A stretch of DNA of 64,000 bases, taken from positions 41,835,001-41,899,000 of the forward strand of contig NC_080560.1 of assembly GCF_030253575.1 (NCBI RefSeq), read 5' to 3'. This stretch comes from Rhododendron vialii. Its lineage: Eukaryota > Streptophyta > Magnoliopsida > Ericales > Ericaceae. The first letter of the stretch is position 1. The number at the start of each line of letters is the position of its first letter. The notes under the pieces are model-generated. The model did not search any database, was not told the DNA's origin, and was given only the letters and a program-made list of their open reading frames with translations. Below are positions 36,449 through 48,549 of the stretch, piece by piece. A program made the position numbers and the translations under genes.

Positions 36449-36875
36449 GGTGGTTGGGTGGTTGTCGGTGATGTGTGCCAAAGATCTGGAGGAAGATGGG
36501 AAAGAGGAGTGAGAGGCTCGTTCATGGTTCAAAAGGGAAAGTAAGAGAGAGAAAGACCGCATACTTGGGCTTTGTGACAGCTTTGTAATTTAGGCAAAAA
36601 CAATGGGCACTTCAATAGAATTGGAAGAATGCTTCTCAACCCTTGGATCAATTCAATCTCAACCATTCTAACAACTTGTTTCTATATCCTTTTGTTTTTT
36701 TATTATAGAAGAAGATATTGAAATCAATGTAAAAAGGAAACAAATTAAAAGCAAATATTAAATTGCATGTATGAAAAACAACTTTAGACAGAAATCAATT
36801 ATTGAGTTGATTTAAATTGAAAAAAGATAATCAAGTTTTTTAAGGAAATAATCTAAATGCAATCAATTGAAAAAA

Positions 36876-37979
36876 GGTGAAAATACATAAACACCCCTTC
36901 AACTATCACTGATTCTCGTAAACACCCCCTCACATTTAAAAGCACCCATGGAGGCCCCATCACCTATTCCCGTTACCCAAGTAACACCCTTCCGTCTCAG
37001 AACTGTTTGCTGGGAGGTCACATGTCAGCAAATTGGGCATTTTTTGGACAAAAGTGCCTTTTGACAATCCACAGTCCACCATTGTCATCACCACAATCTA
37101 CAATCCACCACCACTGACTTCACCACATCCACCATTGTCGCCACCACCGCCAGGCACCAATCACCACCACCAAATCCCCTTCCCACACTCGGTCTCCAAC
37201 AGTCACAACTATCACAAACCACAAATCACCAATTTCAGAAATTCCCAAAATCAAAAAATCCCCAAAATCAAACCCTAACCCCAATTTCAGAAATCCCCGA
37301 AATCACCAAGATAGGTTGGAACCCAGAAGAGGTTTCGGGCTTTTCACGACGGATTTTGCAGATTTAGTAGTGTTGGTTTTGCATTAGAGCTTAGGGCTGT
37401 CGAGGTTGTCAGAGCCAGAGGATTTCAGAACTGCTTCAGCTATCGTGGTCCGGCAACGCAAGCTTGGAGTCGATGGGTTGCTCGTCAGAAACCCCATTTT
37501 GGCGTAGCTTTCGGGGCTCAGGCTCGGGCTCACGCTCAGGCTTTGACTTCGGCTGGGGGAGGACGAGGAGGCCGGAGAGGCCCATGGCGTCGGAGGGGTC
37601 GTGGAGGAGGAAGCGGGAGCGGTAGGTGAGATCGGAGTCGGGGGCGGAGAAGGGGTGGTTGCTGAGGAGGCGAAGGAGGTGAGAGGCGGCCACGGGGTCG
37701 TCGAAGAGGTCTTCGCCGGCGATCAGATCTCATCTTCGCCGGAGGTGAGTGCGCCACCTGGGCGCTGCTACTGCTCTCTCTCCCTCTCTCTCTCCCTCTC
37801 CCAAAGATTGGTGGGTAAATAATAGAAAAAGGTATATTGGTCATTTTCTCAATTCCATTAACAGAGTTAGCATTTTTTTCGTTTCTAGTAGTTGAGAGGG
37901 TCTCCATGGGCGCTTTTAAATGTAAGGGGGTGTTCACGAGAATCAGTGATAGTTGAGGGGGTGTTTATGTATTTTCACC
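36876..37979. mobile_element. Mutator-like (Pack-MULE type) element with 9-bp target duplication
   Basis: The left end GGTGAAAATACATAAACACC and the inverse of the right end are the same, and the inverted arms match for about 80 bp with a few mismatches. A perfect 9-bp direct repeat, ttgaaaaaa, flanks it (36867-36875 and 37980-37988), the target-duplication length of Mutator elements. The host sequence is a tandem repeat whose other copies read straight through this point, confirming the insertion. The 1104-bp element encodes no transposase. Its GC-rich interior looks like host-gene sequence. Confidence 0.9.
37435..37731 (-). pseudogene. Possible captured host-gene fragment
   Basis: The minus strand reads DLIAGEDLFDDPVAASHLL and continues as NHPFSAPDSDLTYRSRFLLH and PSDAMGLSGLLVLPQPKSK before a Pro/Glu repeat (EREPEPEPR) and a stop at about 37437. 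The codon usage is GC-rich and unlike the surrounding spacer, and the segment lies inside the Mutator-like element. I do not recognise the parent gene. After the stop another frame continues plausibly, so a frameshift is possible. Treat it as a gene-like fragment, not a working gene. Confidence 0.45.
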
Positions 37980-38700
37980 TTGAAAAAATTTACCAGTCAC
38001 AAAGTTATGAGGTTTATATTAGGAAGCATGCTCTCAATTGGACGAATATGATTTATTGAAAATTTGATCCGATAGTTGTAGAAGGTGTTGGGTATGTATG
38101 GATAGACAAAAACCGCTCTGTCTATGTTATTTTCTTTCTGTATATAACTATAGGGAAATTAATATAAAAGGAAACAAATTAAAAGAAAATATTGAATTGA
38201 AAGTAAGAAAAACAACTTTAGACATAAATCAATTATTGAGTTGATTTAAATTCAAAAATATAATCAAGTTTTTTAAGGAAACAACCTAAAAGCAATCAAT
38301 TGAAATAATTTATCAGTTACAAAGTTAAGAGGTTTATATTAGAAAGCATGCTCTCAATTGGATGGATATGATCTATTGAAAATTCAATCCAATGGTTGTA
38401 GAGAGCGTTGGGTTTGTATGGATAAATAAAAACCGCTCTGTTTGAATTGAATGTAAGAAAAACAACTTTAGACAGAAATCAATTATTGAGTTGATTTAAA
38501 TTCAAAAAGACAATCAAATTTTTTAAGGAAACAACTTAAAAGCTATCAATTGAAAGAATTTACCGGTCACAAAATTAAGAGGTTTATATTAAAAAACATG
38601 CTTTCAATTGGACGGATATAATCTATTAAAAATTTGATCCGATGATTATAGAGATCGTTGAGTTTATATGGATAAACAAAAATCACTCTGTTTTAGTAAT

Positions 38701-39182
38701 ATAAATGTTCGATAAAGTTAATTTTTAGCATTGATAGACTACCTTAATTCTTATGAGCTTAATTCTTATGAGATGAACGATTTAAATTCAAATTATATGA
38801 TGCGATGATGGATTCTGCATCGACGGTGGTGGAAAACATTTCCGCAGATGGAAAGAATTTGTTGATATATAGTTAGCGCGCATTGGACCAAAAATGGATT
38901 TTTAAAATCGCACGGAAGCAGCAACGAGACATGATGGTCGCCATCCTTATCCAGCGTGGGCGTGTCTCGGCCCTTTTCTGCAACTTTCCTGCCAAAATTT
39001 GCCTTGAAGTTTGAACCACCACCATTACTAAATTCGAGTTTCTCTCTCTTCGTGTTTTTTTTTTTTTTTTTACATTTTTTGTTTGATCAAGACTCATGTT
39101 GGATTGTTCCAAAATCTAATTCTACCAAAAAAACTGAATTGTACTACTTCTGGTCCAAAATTCAGTCAACGATCGGCCAACG
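38701..39182. other. Promoter and 5' leader region of the E2 gene
   Basis: Contains a T-run (about 39054-39071) following 'cgagtttctctctcttcgtg', a typical plant 5' untranslated leader feature. No other gene is visible. Confidence 0.5.
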
Positions 39183-42100
39183 ATGATTTGCAGGCGGATT
39201 TTGAAGCACCACAAGGCGTGGAGCTCCGGCCGCCGGTGGTGGTCGTGCTCTTACGCCGCCGCGCGCGCCTCGCTGCCGCCCGCGGCCTACCGGAATGAGT
39301 CTCCATTTCTAGGGTTTTTGACTCAGTTGCGTTACTCGCCACACTCGTCGATGGGGTTTGGTTCTAATAAGCGCACTGATGTGAGTCTATGTTTTTACGT
39401 AATTGACATGAATTAAGCTCAATTAGTTTTTGATATGAAGCTCAATTTTCGGTTGGGTTTTTCGTATTGCTTTGTGATCAGCTTGATCTCGAAGGAATTA
39501 TTTGTTTAACTGCTGTGCACTAGCTATCCAATTATCCATATCTCTTGCTAGCGAACTCCTTTGTAGCCAGCCCATATGGGGCTTTGCCCAGATTTAATTC
39601 GGCCCCTGCTAGTGGACGGTAGGGTTTCGTCCCAAGGTTAGTCGTGGTGCGCTTAAGCTGGCCCGAACATCTGAGATATCAAAAAAAGAGAAAAGAAAAG
39701 CTATCCATATCTCTGATTGATTTTGGAAGTTCTATAATTTTGTTGATTGGGACTTGAGGCGTGGTTTGGTTTGTAAGATTGTTTGCTACTTTAGCTCTGA
39801 TACTCGTTGTTAGTATCACTACGATGATTTTACATATCTAGATTTTAGTTCTATGTAATACATGAACAGATGGTTGCCTCTTATATTTGTTGACTATGTA
39901 GCAACGAGCACAGACACAGAATGCAACACTTCTCAAAAAATGGGGAATGGGGACACGACCACGTCAAAGTTTTTTTTTTAAATAATGCTTTTAGGTATGA
40001 ATATCCACATTGTAACCACTAATTATTTGGGTTATGACTCCTATGGGATGCATTATCTACAGATGGTGTACGCCTATACACATACAGATGGGTTTCCTAT
40101 TACACTTTTGGCCCAACACTTTTGAAGGTGTAAATCTTCTACCCCCAAAAAACAATTAAAATATTAAAAAAACAGCTTACTGTGTCCCTGTGTGTGTCCA
40201 TGGCATGTCCCTCCTGTGTGTCCCCATGTTCCTGCATAAAGACATTCAAACATAATGGGTCCCATATGTGTCCCCGTGTGTTCCTGGCGTTTCACGTGTC
40301 CCTGGAGTCTAGGAGTGTTTGTGCTTCATAGTTTGTTGATCTTTAAATGCACCACAAGTATGTCGAGTTGTTAAAGATCAGCAAGAAAACACAAAAAACT
40401 CCGCACTCTCATAAATAGTTGTTGCTATTTAGACAGAACTGTATATGCTTCCAAGCAAAATTTGTTCATAAGATCAGTTTGGTACCACAGGCTTGTATTT
40501 GGGTGATATAATGGCTTTTAGAACAGAGCTAGACGTGGCCGTCTTAGAAATATTGGGACGTTGTTATTTGTTTCCAGACTACAAGTTCATGTCTACTGTG
40601 CTCTTTCTTGGTGACATAGTGAACTTGTGATTATGGTGACACCAGTTGTATGGTACAAAAGCTAGCACAATTTTAATCGGCGAGCTTTCTTTGTGGATTT
40701 GTGAACTTATAAGCCATAGCATGTTGGTTTTTATACTTCCATTTTCTACTTTGTAGTTGAACATTGCTCATGAATTGAGGGGATGTTGCTTTTCAACTCA
40801 AGCTTCGATGGAACTTCAAGTCGGTGAGATAGTTGATGTACCTTTAGCGCAAACTGGTGAAGGTATTGCTGAATGCGAACTTCTCAAATGGTATGTACAG
40901 GAGGTAGGTGGTGCTAGTTTAACAAGTCAATCCCTTTCATTTACTTGTGCATCATGGACTGTTGTTGAATAATCTTAGGGATACATGAATGTTAGTTTGT
41001 GCACAGGTGTCGCTGGCATCATACAGGCTATCCCACCACCTTTCATATCGAAGTGTTGTCGATTTTGCTTATTCTATTTTCCTTTTTCATTGCTCATGCT
41101 TTCGGATGTTATCTTCCCTTTTGATTATATTATCCACTACCGAAGAACATCTGAATAGATGTACTGCTTCTACAGTTTCTACAGTCAAATGCTGATAAAG
41201 TTCCTTCCAGGGGGACGAAATTGACGAATTTCAACCACTTTGTGAAGTTCAGAGTGATAAAGCGACCATAGAAATCACAAGTCGTTACAAAGGAAAAGTT
41301 TCACAAATTCTCCATGATCCTGGTGAAATTGTAAAGGTAATCTGTAAAATTACTTTTCTTTTAGTTGTACTTTTTGATCATCTCAAATTTTGTGCAAGTT
41401 TAGTTTTTAATTGCTTCAATAATTGCCCAAAGCATTGTTATCAAATTAGGAATGGGAATGGGTTACAATGTTGCATAAGGTAGCGGAAACTTTTCCTTTG
41501 ATTGAGATGGTATTTGTGGAGAAGAATAAGTCCAAGGAACTATAACAATCTATGTCAAATGAATAGAATTATCAATTTTGATAGTGGCTACTTTAGTTTC
41601 AATTTCCGCTATTTTCTGTCTGTTTTTTTCATTTCTAATAGTAATTGTTATCTTGCCCACTATCCTGTAATGTATTTTTGATGTTTAGGGATTTTGGTTT
41701 GCTATATTTAGTTGCTTTCCCTTTTAGTTGAGATATTTAGGATTAGGTAGAGTAAAAATTGGTGATTTCTTGTATATAGTTAGGAGTGCATAAAATTGCT
41801 TCTAGAGATCCTAATGCCTTCCATGTTCACTGAAATTTCAGGTTGGAGAGACACTTCTCAAGATGGTTGTCGGGGAGCTTCTGGCTCCAATCGAGATTGT
41901 TGGTAATGTGGAAAATCTGCAGTCAGTGGTTTCTGAGATATGCAACTCAAATAATCAAAGTTCAGAGCTTAAGAAGACTAGCATAGGTGGAGTTCTGTCC
42001 ACTCCTGCTGTTCGAAACCTTGCAAAGCAATATGGTATAGATATAGGTGATATCCATGGAAGTGGTATGGATGGAAGGGTAATAAGAGAAGATGTCCTGA

Positions 42101-45100
42101 AATATGCTGCCGACAAAGGAATTATCAAAGAAGCTTTGGCCTCCTTAAGTGATTCTTCTGGAGAAAAGTTGTTGAGAGTAGGAGGAGGAGGCACACACAT
42201 GTCAGCTGCACAGGGATGGGACTATGGAGATGAGACAATTATTTTGAGGTAACATTCGATGATAAATGTGAACCTTGAGTAGGTAACTAAAATGTATGTC
42301 ATTATGCAATCTGCTTTATGTCGAACATTGACACAAAATTGCATGAAATAGACATGATATGTTAGGAAAATTTAATGTTGGATATCTTGGAACTGTACCA
42401 TTGAACATAATAGGGAAAAAAAAGAAAAGAATAAAGGTAGCCTAGGGAGCCATGATGTCTAGCTTTTGGTCCCAATCAAATTACATTGCATCTGTGCTGC
42501 GGAGCTATGGCCTAATCATTGTTTCATGCAGTTTTAAGATTGAGGAGAATGTGTATCTGTGTGAAGAAGAATTGACTTTATTGTGTGTGCTAAAGCAGAC
42601 AGGCAACATGTAATGGTGAGAGTGTCTGCTGTGGAACATAATCTCATCATTTCATTGCCATTGAGGGTGTTGCCTAGAATGTGGAAGAGTTGCTTAATAG
42701 CTGTAATGGAATATTGTCTCAGGCCATATTTCACTGCCAGTGGTAGTGGTCCTTGTGTGAACTCACTTAACAAGGGAAGACAGGATGATGCAGTAGCACT
42801 TGAATTTTGCTAGGAGTTGTCTCTTATTCCACCAAGTTTGGGTGTATACCGGTTGGTAATATGACAAATGATTCATCCTATCCGTTAGTATGCATTTGGT
42901 ATCTTATAACCCCTTGGCCATCCAAAAAAATAGGTTCATTCCGTTACTATGTATTCAGTATCTTTTTGACCCTTCCGGTACGGAGGGTTCTTTTAAATGC
43001 GGGGACAGGGGTATTTGGGAGCTCTAGGGTTTGATTTTGAGAGTTCCGGGATATAATTGCTCATTCTATGTTCCTCTTTCAGAATCACTCCTTTGTTGAT
43101 TTTTGCTCGTGGATGCAGGCTTTAAGCCGAACCATATAACTTTTTGTGTGTTTTGTGTGATTGCTTTGTTTTCTTTGCTTGATTTCTGGTATCGTACTAC
43201 GACGGACTCTAATAAGTTTGGTTCCGTGAATGAACCTGCAATAGAGCTTCCCCGTTTAGTATCATGGTTTGTTTTGTTATGAGTAAATTTCCATGACAAC
43301 CCCTGAGGTTTTCCTTAATGACAAATACTCCCGTCGCATATGAGAAATACGATAAACCCCCTGTGGTTTCAATGTTCATTTCACCGACATCCCAAATAAC
43401 TGTTCAATAAAACACTTGATGGAATCCGCCAAAAGTGGCTTACATTGACAAACACACGCTTTTTGTTTGAAAATAAAATAAATAATAAAAGGCTCTCAAT
43501 TCCCAATAAATATTATACTTTTTGATCAAAAAAGGTTGGGTAGAAATAAGTCATTTTGATTCAGAATAAGTGAGAGATGATAGTTTTTACCCTTAGACAA
43601 TTCATGCACTTGAAATGGAGTTCTCCAGTATGCATCTGAAATCTCTTTTCATTCGGTATTTTGCCTGACCAGCAACACTGCACTGATTAATCTGTCCTGT
43701 TTCACTCTTGATGATGATGTGCGGCCATTCAACTATTTTTAAATATGTTCTTACCTTACAGGGGATTCCAGCGTGCGATGGTTAAGTCAATGACCTTGGC
43801 TGCAAAAATTCCTCACTTTCATTACGTAGAAGAGATCAATTGTGATGCACTTGTGAAGCTTAAATCTTCTTTTCAAAAGGAGAATTCTGATCCAGATGTG
43901 AAGCACACTTTCCTTCCAGTCTTGATAAAGTCACTCTCAATGGCATTGAGCAGATATCCCTTTCTGAATAGTTCCTTCAATGACGAATTGCATAGAGTCA
44001 CTGTCACCCTTAAAGGTTTGTATGTTCTACTCTGCTTTTTAATTGCCAATTATTGGCTGATTCTTTAGGTTGTTTAACCATGACACTTTACCTTCTGTCA
44101 ACAAATGAGATAGAGACATAGCACACAAAAACATAAAATTAAATTGAGGTAGAGATAGAGAGGGTACTGTCGTATCCACGTCATTTTTGACAGTGTTAAT
44201 TATGTTGTAGGTTCTCACAATATTGGTGTCGCCATGGCTACTCAACATGGTCTAGTTGTTCCCAACATTAAGAAAGTTCAGTCTCTTTCCATCTTGGAGG
44301 TTCGTTCTTTCTAACTCCTAATCTATATAATTAACATGATTTGTAGATTTTTCGTTGTTTACAAGAGATTTCTAAGTATTGCATTGCTTGTATTTTCCGT
44401 TTCTCTCTTCAAAAGGGGAAAGAAGAAAGAAATGACAGTGAGCTTTGTTGAAGATGTGTTTGCTACACTGGATATTTAGCATTCTCTTTTCCTTAGTCAT
44501 CCTCACATGTGCATGTTACGCTCCAGACTTCCTATTTATTATTTGCTTTGGTGGTAAAAGAGAAAAGGCTTTGCTGTCTATTTGACAGTCAGTGCTCTTG
44601 CAACACCTTTTGAATTTCCTGTGTGATTTTGGGTCATTGGATTATTCAAACAAGTTTCCCAAGGAGATGTCTCTATAAAGTACGAACTAAGAGAAAAACA
44701 ATAACTGAACCAATTGTCCGGGGAAGCAAAATGAACATAAGTGCATTTTTTTAGCTTTTCCTATGAAGAAGCGAACTGATATTTCTCTACTCATGTCACC
44801 AGATTACAAAGGAACTCTCACGGCTACAACAATTGGCTTCAGTTAACAAGCTTAGTTCTGATGACGTATCTGGTGGGACCATAACTTTGAGCAATATCGG
44901 AACAATTGGTGGAAAATTCGGTTCTCCGCTCGTTAACTCACCTGAAGTTGCCATAATTGCAATTGGCAGAATCCAGAAGACTCCTCATTTCGATGATGAT
45001 GGCAATGTGTATCCTGTGTCAGTCATGAGTGTAAGTAGAAAATTTTCAAGTACGGAGCATCTTTCTTCCTATATTAGAAACTGATAGCACAATGATTATA

Positions 45101-45284
45101 CATTACCACATTCCTATAATGATGGTAGCATGCTATGCTGCGCCATTCTTTAGTCATTTTTCCCAAGAAGTGATAAACCCTGTTAACGATAAGGTATCCT
45201 TTGCCTTCATGCCATCTGATGGGAATGATTAAAGTAACATTTGCTTACAGTTGTAACATTATTGGATGCTGTGATGATGCATTA

Positions 45285-45350
<66 letters not shown>

Positions 45351-45828
45351 TCACGCACACTAAGCACACCCGCTTGGTCACCTGCCGCTTAACCACACAC
45401 GTGCAATAAAAACAGACGCATGCACTTGCATACATGTGGAGGTGTGGCCCAGTAACAATGTAAGTGCATGTAACTCTTCTGTAAGATACACTATCTCAGA
45501 AATGAGATGGAAAATAGCATCGTCTTATCATTTGAGACCAGGCTGAAGTGATGGAGATTATTAATATGCAAGTATATTTCATAGTTAATGTGGTACAAAA
45601 TGGTGAATTGCGGTTGATGATTTATTAGGGTTCTGACCATGGGACGTGTTCTTGGATTAGTAGGAACTGTAGGATAATGTTCTACCATTTTTGATGTTGG
45701 CTCTCTTTTTCCAGATAAATATAGGTGCTGATCATAGAGTTCTTGATGGAGCAACTGTCGCAAGATTTTGCAACGAGTGGAAGCTATTCATCGAGAAACC
45801 AGAGCTGCTCATACTGCACATGAGATGA
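39183..45828 (+). CDS. BCE2: Branched-chain 2-oxoacid dehydrogenase E2 (dihydrolipoamide acyltransferase)
   Basis: Eight exons: 39183-39380, 40757-40903, 41211-41336, 41842-42248, 43762-44015, 44211-44299, 44803-45030 and 45715-45828. All introns are GT-AG, all phases close, and the product is 520 aa. It is the E2 core of the mitochondrial complex that oxidises 2-oxoacids from Leu, Ile and Val, moving the acyl group from lipoate to CoA. An Arg/Ser-rich N-terminus ([11 protein letters not shown]) is a likely mitochondrial presequence. The lipoyl domain covers about residues 85-165, with the lipoyl-lysine in [12 protein letters not shown] (K132). The E3-binding domain covers about 208-245 ([16 protein letters not shown]). 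The acyltransferase domain runs from about 290 to the end, with [19 protein letters not shown] and the catalytic ADHRVLDGA (H490, D494). Known plant homologues are slightly shorter (Arabidopsis about 483 aa). The start resembles the Arabidopsis protein's opening (MI.RRI). No damage is seen. Confidence 0.95.
39561..39690 (+). mobile_element. SINE 3' part in intron 1 of the E2 gene
   Basis: Ends 'gtggtgcgcttaagctggcc' and 'cgaacatctgagatatcaaa', followed by an A-rich tail (aaaaaaagagaaaagaaaag). The inverse of this end matches the starts of 8750-8942 and 47565-47835. The 5' head is missing or unrecognisable. Confidence 0.65.
43275..43460. mobile_element. Terminal fragment of a transposon in E2 intron 4
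   Basis: 'acaacccctgaggttttcct' and 'ataaaccccctgtggtttca' are repeated terminal-type motifs of a common plant element end ('acccctgaggttt'). No matching opposite end is seen in the intron, so this is a fragment. Confidence 0.45.
45287..45350. repeat. Compound (CT)n(CA)n microsatellite in E2 intron 7
   Basis: About 22 CT units followed by about 10 CA units, within the last intron (45031-45714). Confidence 0.95.
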
Positions 45829-47085
45829 CTGGTTAAGGGTATTCTTCCTCAATGTGCTAAAACTTCTATTCCGTTCTACTTTCGTTACATTAGATGCCGA
45901 AGTGTTTGCCGATATAATGAAGTCCTTGATTCAATGGCAGGAGGGATTGACTTGATCTGGCATACTGTCCTGGTTCAATAAAAATATACCAAGTCCACTC
46001 AAGCATCATTAGTTCATGAAGACTCGGAAATGGACATTTGTTGTTCTGTGCCACAGTGACGGTGAAGCGGAAATTGAACTTGACCCTCAGATGGCATATG
46101 AGCACGATACATCTATCACATGAACTGAGGGTTTGGAGGTTGGGGTTTGTCGATGCAAGACCAAGCAATGTAGGTGGTTGCTTTACCTTTCGTTGTAAAG
46201 AGACCAGGCCAATACTTTTCGCTATTGTCTGATAATAAAAGTTTCCCATTTGTCCCCTTTTCATTTATGTTACATGGTTCTTGAGCTTGAAAACAAAATT
46301 GCTTGCTCCTGTGGTTGGTGCATTGCCACAGTGGTGATTTGTTTCATTTGAGTAGCTGATGAGTTCAGATGGACAAATCAACGAGCTTGCCTTGCTCGAA
46401 GAAGAACATTAGAACAGGACAATGGGTGTCAATATCTTTTGTTTTTGGGGGGATCATGGTATTGAAGTCGGACCCGGGGATGCTGCCAAGCGCATCTGGA
46501 CCATCCATCTCGGCAATGTGGGTGCTCGGATGTGCATCTGGACCGGGCCAATTTTAAATCTGGATTGCTAAAACACTTTTGGATGGTCCGGATGCGCCCT
46601 GCACCTGCTCGGCAGGGAGGTTGACAGCGTCCCTGGATCGGTCAAGGTCTGGTTGATGCATACGTCTTGCCAAGAACAATTTTTTGCTTTCAGATGTTAT
46701 ATTCGCCTGCGTAGAATCTTTACTCCATTATACAACTGTTCAGAATTCAGATCATCCATGTGGGCGCCCCACAAAAATCGACGTCCAATAAACAGATTAC
46801 GAGCTTTTTATGTGGCGATCTCGATCCATCAAAAAATGAGATCTACCATGTCCCATTCGAATGAATAATATATATACTCATTTATCTTCTAGTAAAACAC
46901 AAAGGTGTGGGGACCATATAAATACAAGTTAAAAGAATGGGTGAGATTCATTTGATCCAATGGTTGACAAGAAACTTTGCAAATGGAATGTAAGTGCTCA
47001 CATTCTTTGTAGTAATTGCACAAATGCCACCGATCTTCCAATTCCAAAACCCTATATGCAAATTGATAGTTCTTTGTAGCTAACT
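45829..47085. other. E2 3' flank and spacer
   Basis: The E2 3' untranslated region runs from 45829 to roughly 46260. Beyond it 'tggaccatccatctcggcaa' and 'ttttggatggtccggatgcg' form a loose inverted pair around 46500-46600. No gene is visible. Confidence 0.5.
46234..46239 (+). promoter_or_regulatory. Likely poly(A) signal of the E2 gene
   Basis: AATAAA lies about 405 bp after the stop codon. Another A-rich candidate ('caataaaaatat') lies near 45978. Plant signals are loose, so the exact cleavage site is not fixed. Confidence 0.45.
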
Positions 47086-47208
47086 TAAAAGTTTAGTTGG
47101 GGAGTGCCATAAATACGAATAATTCTCTTTCGTGCCACTAAGAAGAGGATTACATACTACACACTAATAAATTGATTTAGTGTTTGAGCCACTAGCTAGC
47201 AAGTACCT
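47086..47208 (-). repeat. Interspersed repeat, copy 2 (inverted)
   Basis: The reverse complement of the block at 35658-35789, sharing 'cacatactacacactaat' and 'gatttagtgtt' motifs. The pair lie about 11.4 kb apart, on either side of the E2 gene. Confidence 0.75.
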
Positions 47209-47337
47209 TAAGTACAAGCAATTCCAACTAGGCTGCGTAGTGCCGTAGGCATGGACAAGAAGTAGTATATTGATAAATCGGGGCGGTTCTGTGGACAACC
47301 AATTAAATACTTAAAAAAATATCCCAAATCTCAATCT

Positions 47338-47555
47338 TATAGGTCCCGATCAAATTTTTATGATCCGAACTGTTCAATGTGTGTAGAATGTGATTTTTAG
47401 GGTGCCCGTGAGAAATTAGCAAAAAATATGATCGGGAAGTGCTTGTTTTGAGCAGTTTTTAATTGAATCGTTCATCAAATCTAAGCTAAAAACTACTTAG
47501 ATCAAGCCCTTCCCGTCTTTTTTTTTTTTGCTAATTTCTCGCGGGCACCCTTAAG
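47338..47555. mobile_element. Foldback element related to 15190-15535
   Basis: 'agggtgcccgtgagaaattagc' (about 47399) pairs with 'gctaatttctcgcgggcaccct' (about 47529). The centre, with 'ttttaattgaa.cgttca' and 'agatcaagcccttcccg', matches the central part of the element at 15190-15535. The outer arm is present only on the left, so the right side is truncated. Confidence 0.78.
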
Positions 47556-47564
47556 TTGATAAAT

Positions 47565-47835
47565 GGATGTTCGGTCAGCTTGAGCGCACCTCGACTAATT
47601 TTGGATTCGGGGCTTTGAAATGAATAATATTGTTTTAGGAGTGTTGGCGGGGTTTGGAGGATTGTTACTAATCCGCAGAAATGGAATCGAGTTGGTGTGG
47701 TTTGAACTCTCGTGCAAGGAGCATAGGGCACTTGGTCTGGAGGATTGTTACTAATCCGCAGAAATGGAATCGAGTTGGTGTGGTTTGAACTCTCGTGCAA
47801 GGAGTATAGGGCGCTTGGTCGCCTACCATTTGACT
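47565..47835 (-). mobile_element. SINE-like element with an internal 83-bp tandem duplication
   Basis: Starts 'gatgttcggtcagcttgagc' and 'gcgcacctcgactaatttt', the same conserved end as at 8750 (inverse of 39561-39690). The block at 47656-47738 is repeated immediately at 47739-47821 with only a couple of changes, duplicating the tRNA-related head region ('ggtttgaactctcgtgcaag'). Confidence 0.7.
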
Positions 47836-48220
47836 GTCACTCCATTTGTTAATCCTAGTGGATAAGGAAAATCATATTAAAACAATCTGAGTTTGACTGC
47901 TAATTACTCCAACACATGCTTGTGATTCAACCAAATCTTTGTCGATGTCTAATCAACTTGATTTTTTGCACTGTGAATTTATACATTGAGAAAGCATGAG
48001 ATCGTACCATAGAACTTTAATAAGGTCTATTTTTTGAGTGGTCTTTTCTTCTTGGAAACGAGTCAACCCCAAAGACCAAAAGTGCAAATATGATCATGGC
48101 CAAGAAGTGCAAATGTGATCATGGCCAAAAACTATTCGCAGTCCCGTAATTTTTTTTATAATTGTCTGTTTCCATGTATTTGTGTTTATAGAGTCAAATT
48201 GCGTGCGTCCAAAGTATATT

Positions 48221-48302
48221 GAATAGTTCGGATTGTAAAAAAACTATTCGCATGAAGAGTTAAACTCTTTCAGCAAATAGTTTTTTAAAATCTGGACTAT
48301 CT
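48221..48302. repeat. Small foldback upstream of GEX2
   Basis: Inverted arms 'aaaaactattcgc' and 'gcaaatagttttt' plus outer 'aatagttcgga' and its imperfect inverse. It could be a MITE remnant. Confidence 0.6.
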
Positions 48303-48510
48303 AGTCTAAAACGGACCGTTGTGATTGCGCAATTCTGTGAAAAAGTTTATCTCATGACCAAAATGTCAGTTAAAAAACTGCCACTTCAAGTCCATGATCA
48401 TGGCCTCAACCGCTTTACCTCCCTCCAGAGAAATTCAATCCAAACTATTCCCGCTTATAAAATCCATTCCACACCAAATTTCGTACCCAATTTTCCCTGT
48501 CAATTCTAAA

Positions 48511-48511
48511 A

Positions 48512-48547
<36 letters not shown>
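48511..48547 (+). repeat. (CT)n run abutting the GEX2 start codon
   Basis: About 18 CT units end directly at the ATG (48548-48550), so they must lie in the 5' untranslated region. Confidence 0.9.

Positions 48548-48549
<2 letters not shown>

Larger units (their letters stand above)
36700..38700. repeat. Tandem repeat array (3 units of 250-320 bp), one unit interrupted
   Basis: Three direct copies share 'aaaaacaactttagaca.aaatcaattattg', 'gaggtttatatta' and 'catgct.tcaattgga'. Copy 1 begins near 36713 and resumes at 37989 after the Mutator-like insertion; copy 2 spans about 38163-38444 and copy 3 about 38445-38700. Copies 2 and 3 are uninterrupted where copy 1 carries the element, which gives a direct view of the empty site. 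Confidence 0.88.
47836..48547 (+). promoter_or_regulatory. GEX2 upstream region
   Basis: Holds a small foldback at 48221-48302 ('aatagttcggattgtaaaaa' pairing with 'ttttttaaaatctggactat') about 250-330 bp before the start codon, and a 37-bp CT run ending exactly at the start codon. No TATA box can be assigned with certainty, although 'cccgcttataaaatcc' at about 48450 is a candidate. Confidence 0.4.

Noticed and set aside
37536-37937. 133-codon Arg/Pro-rich minus-strand frame
   Set aside because: It is an alternative frame over GC-rich sequence and the right terminal inverted repeat of the Mutator-like element; a different frame there has the more protein-like composition.
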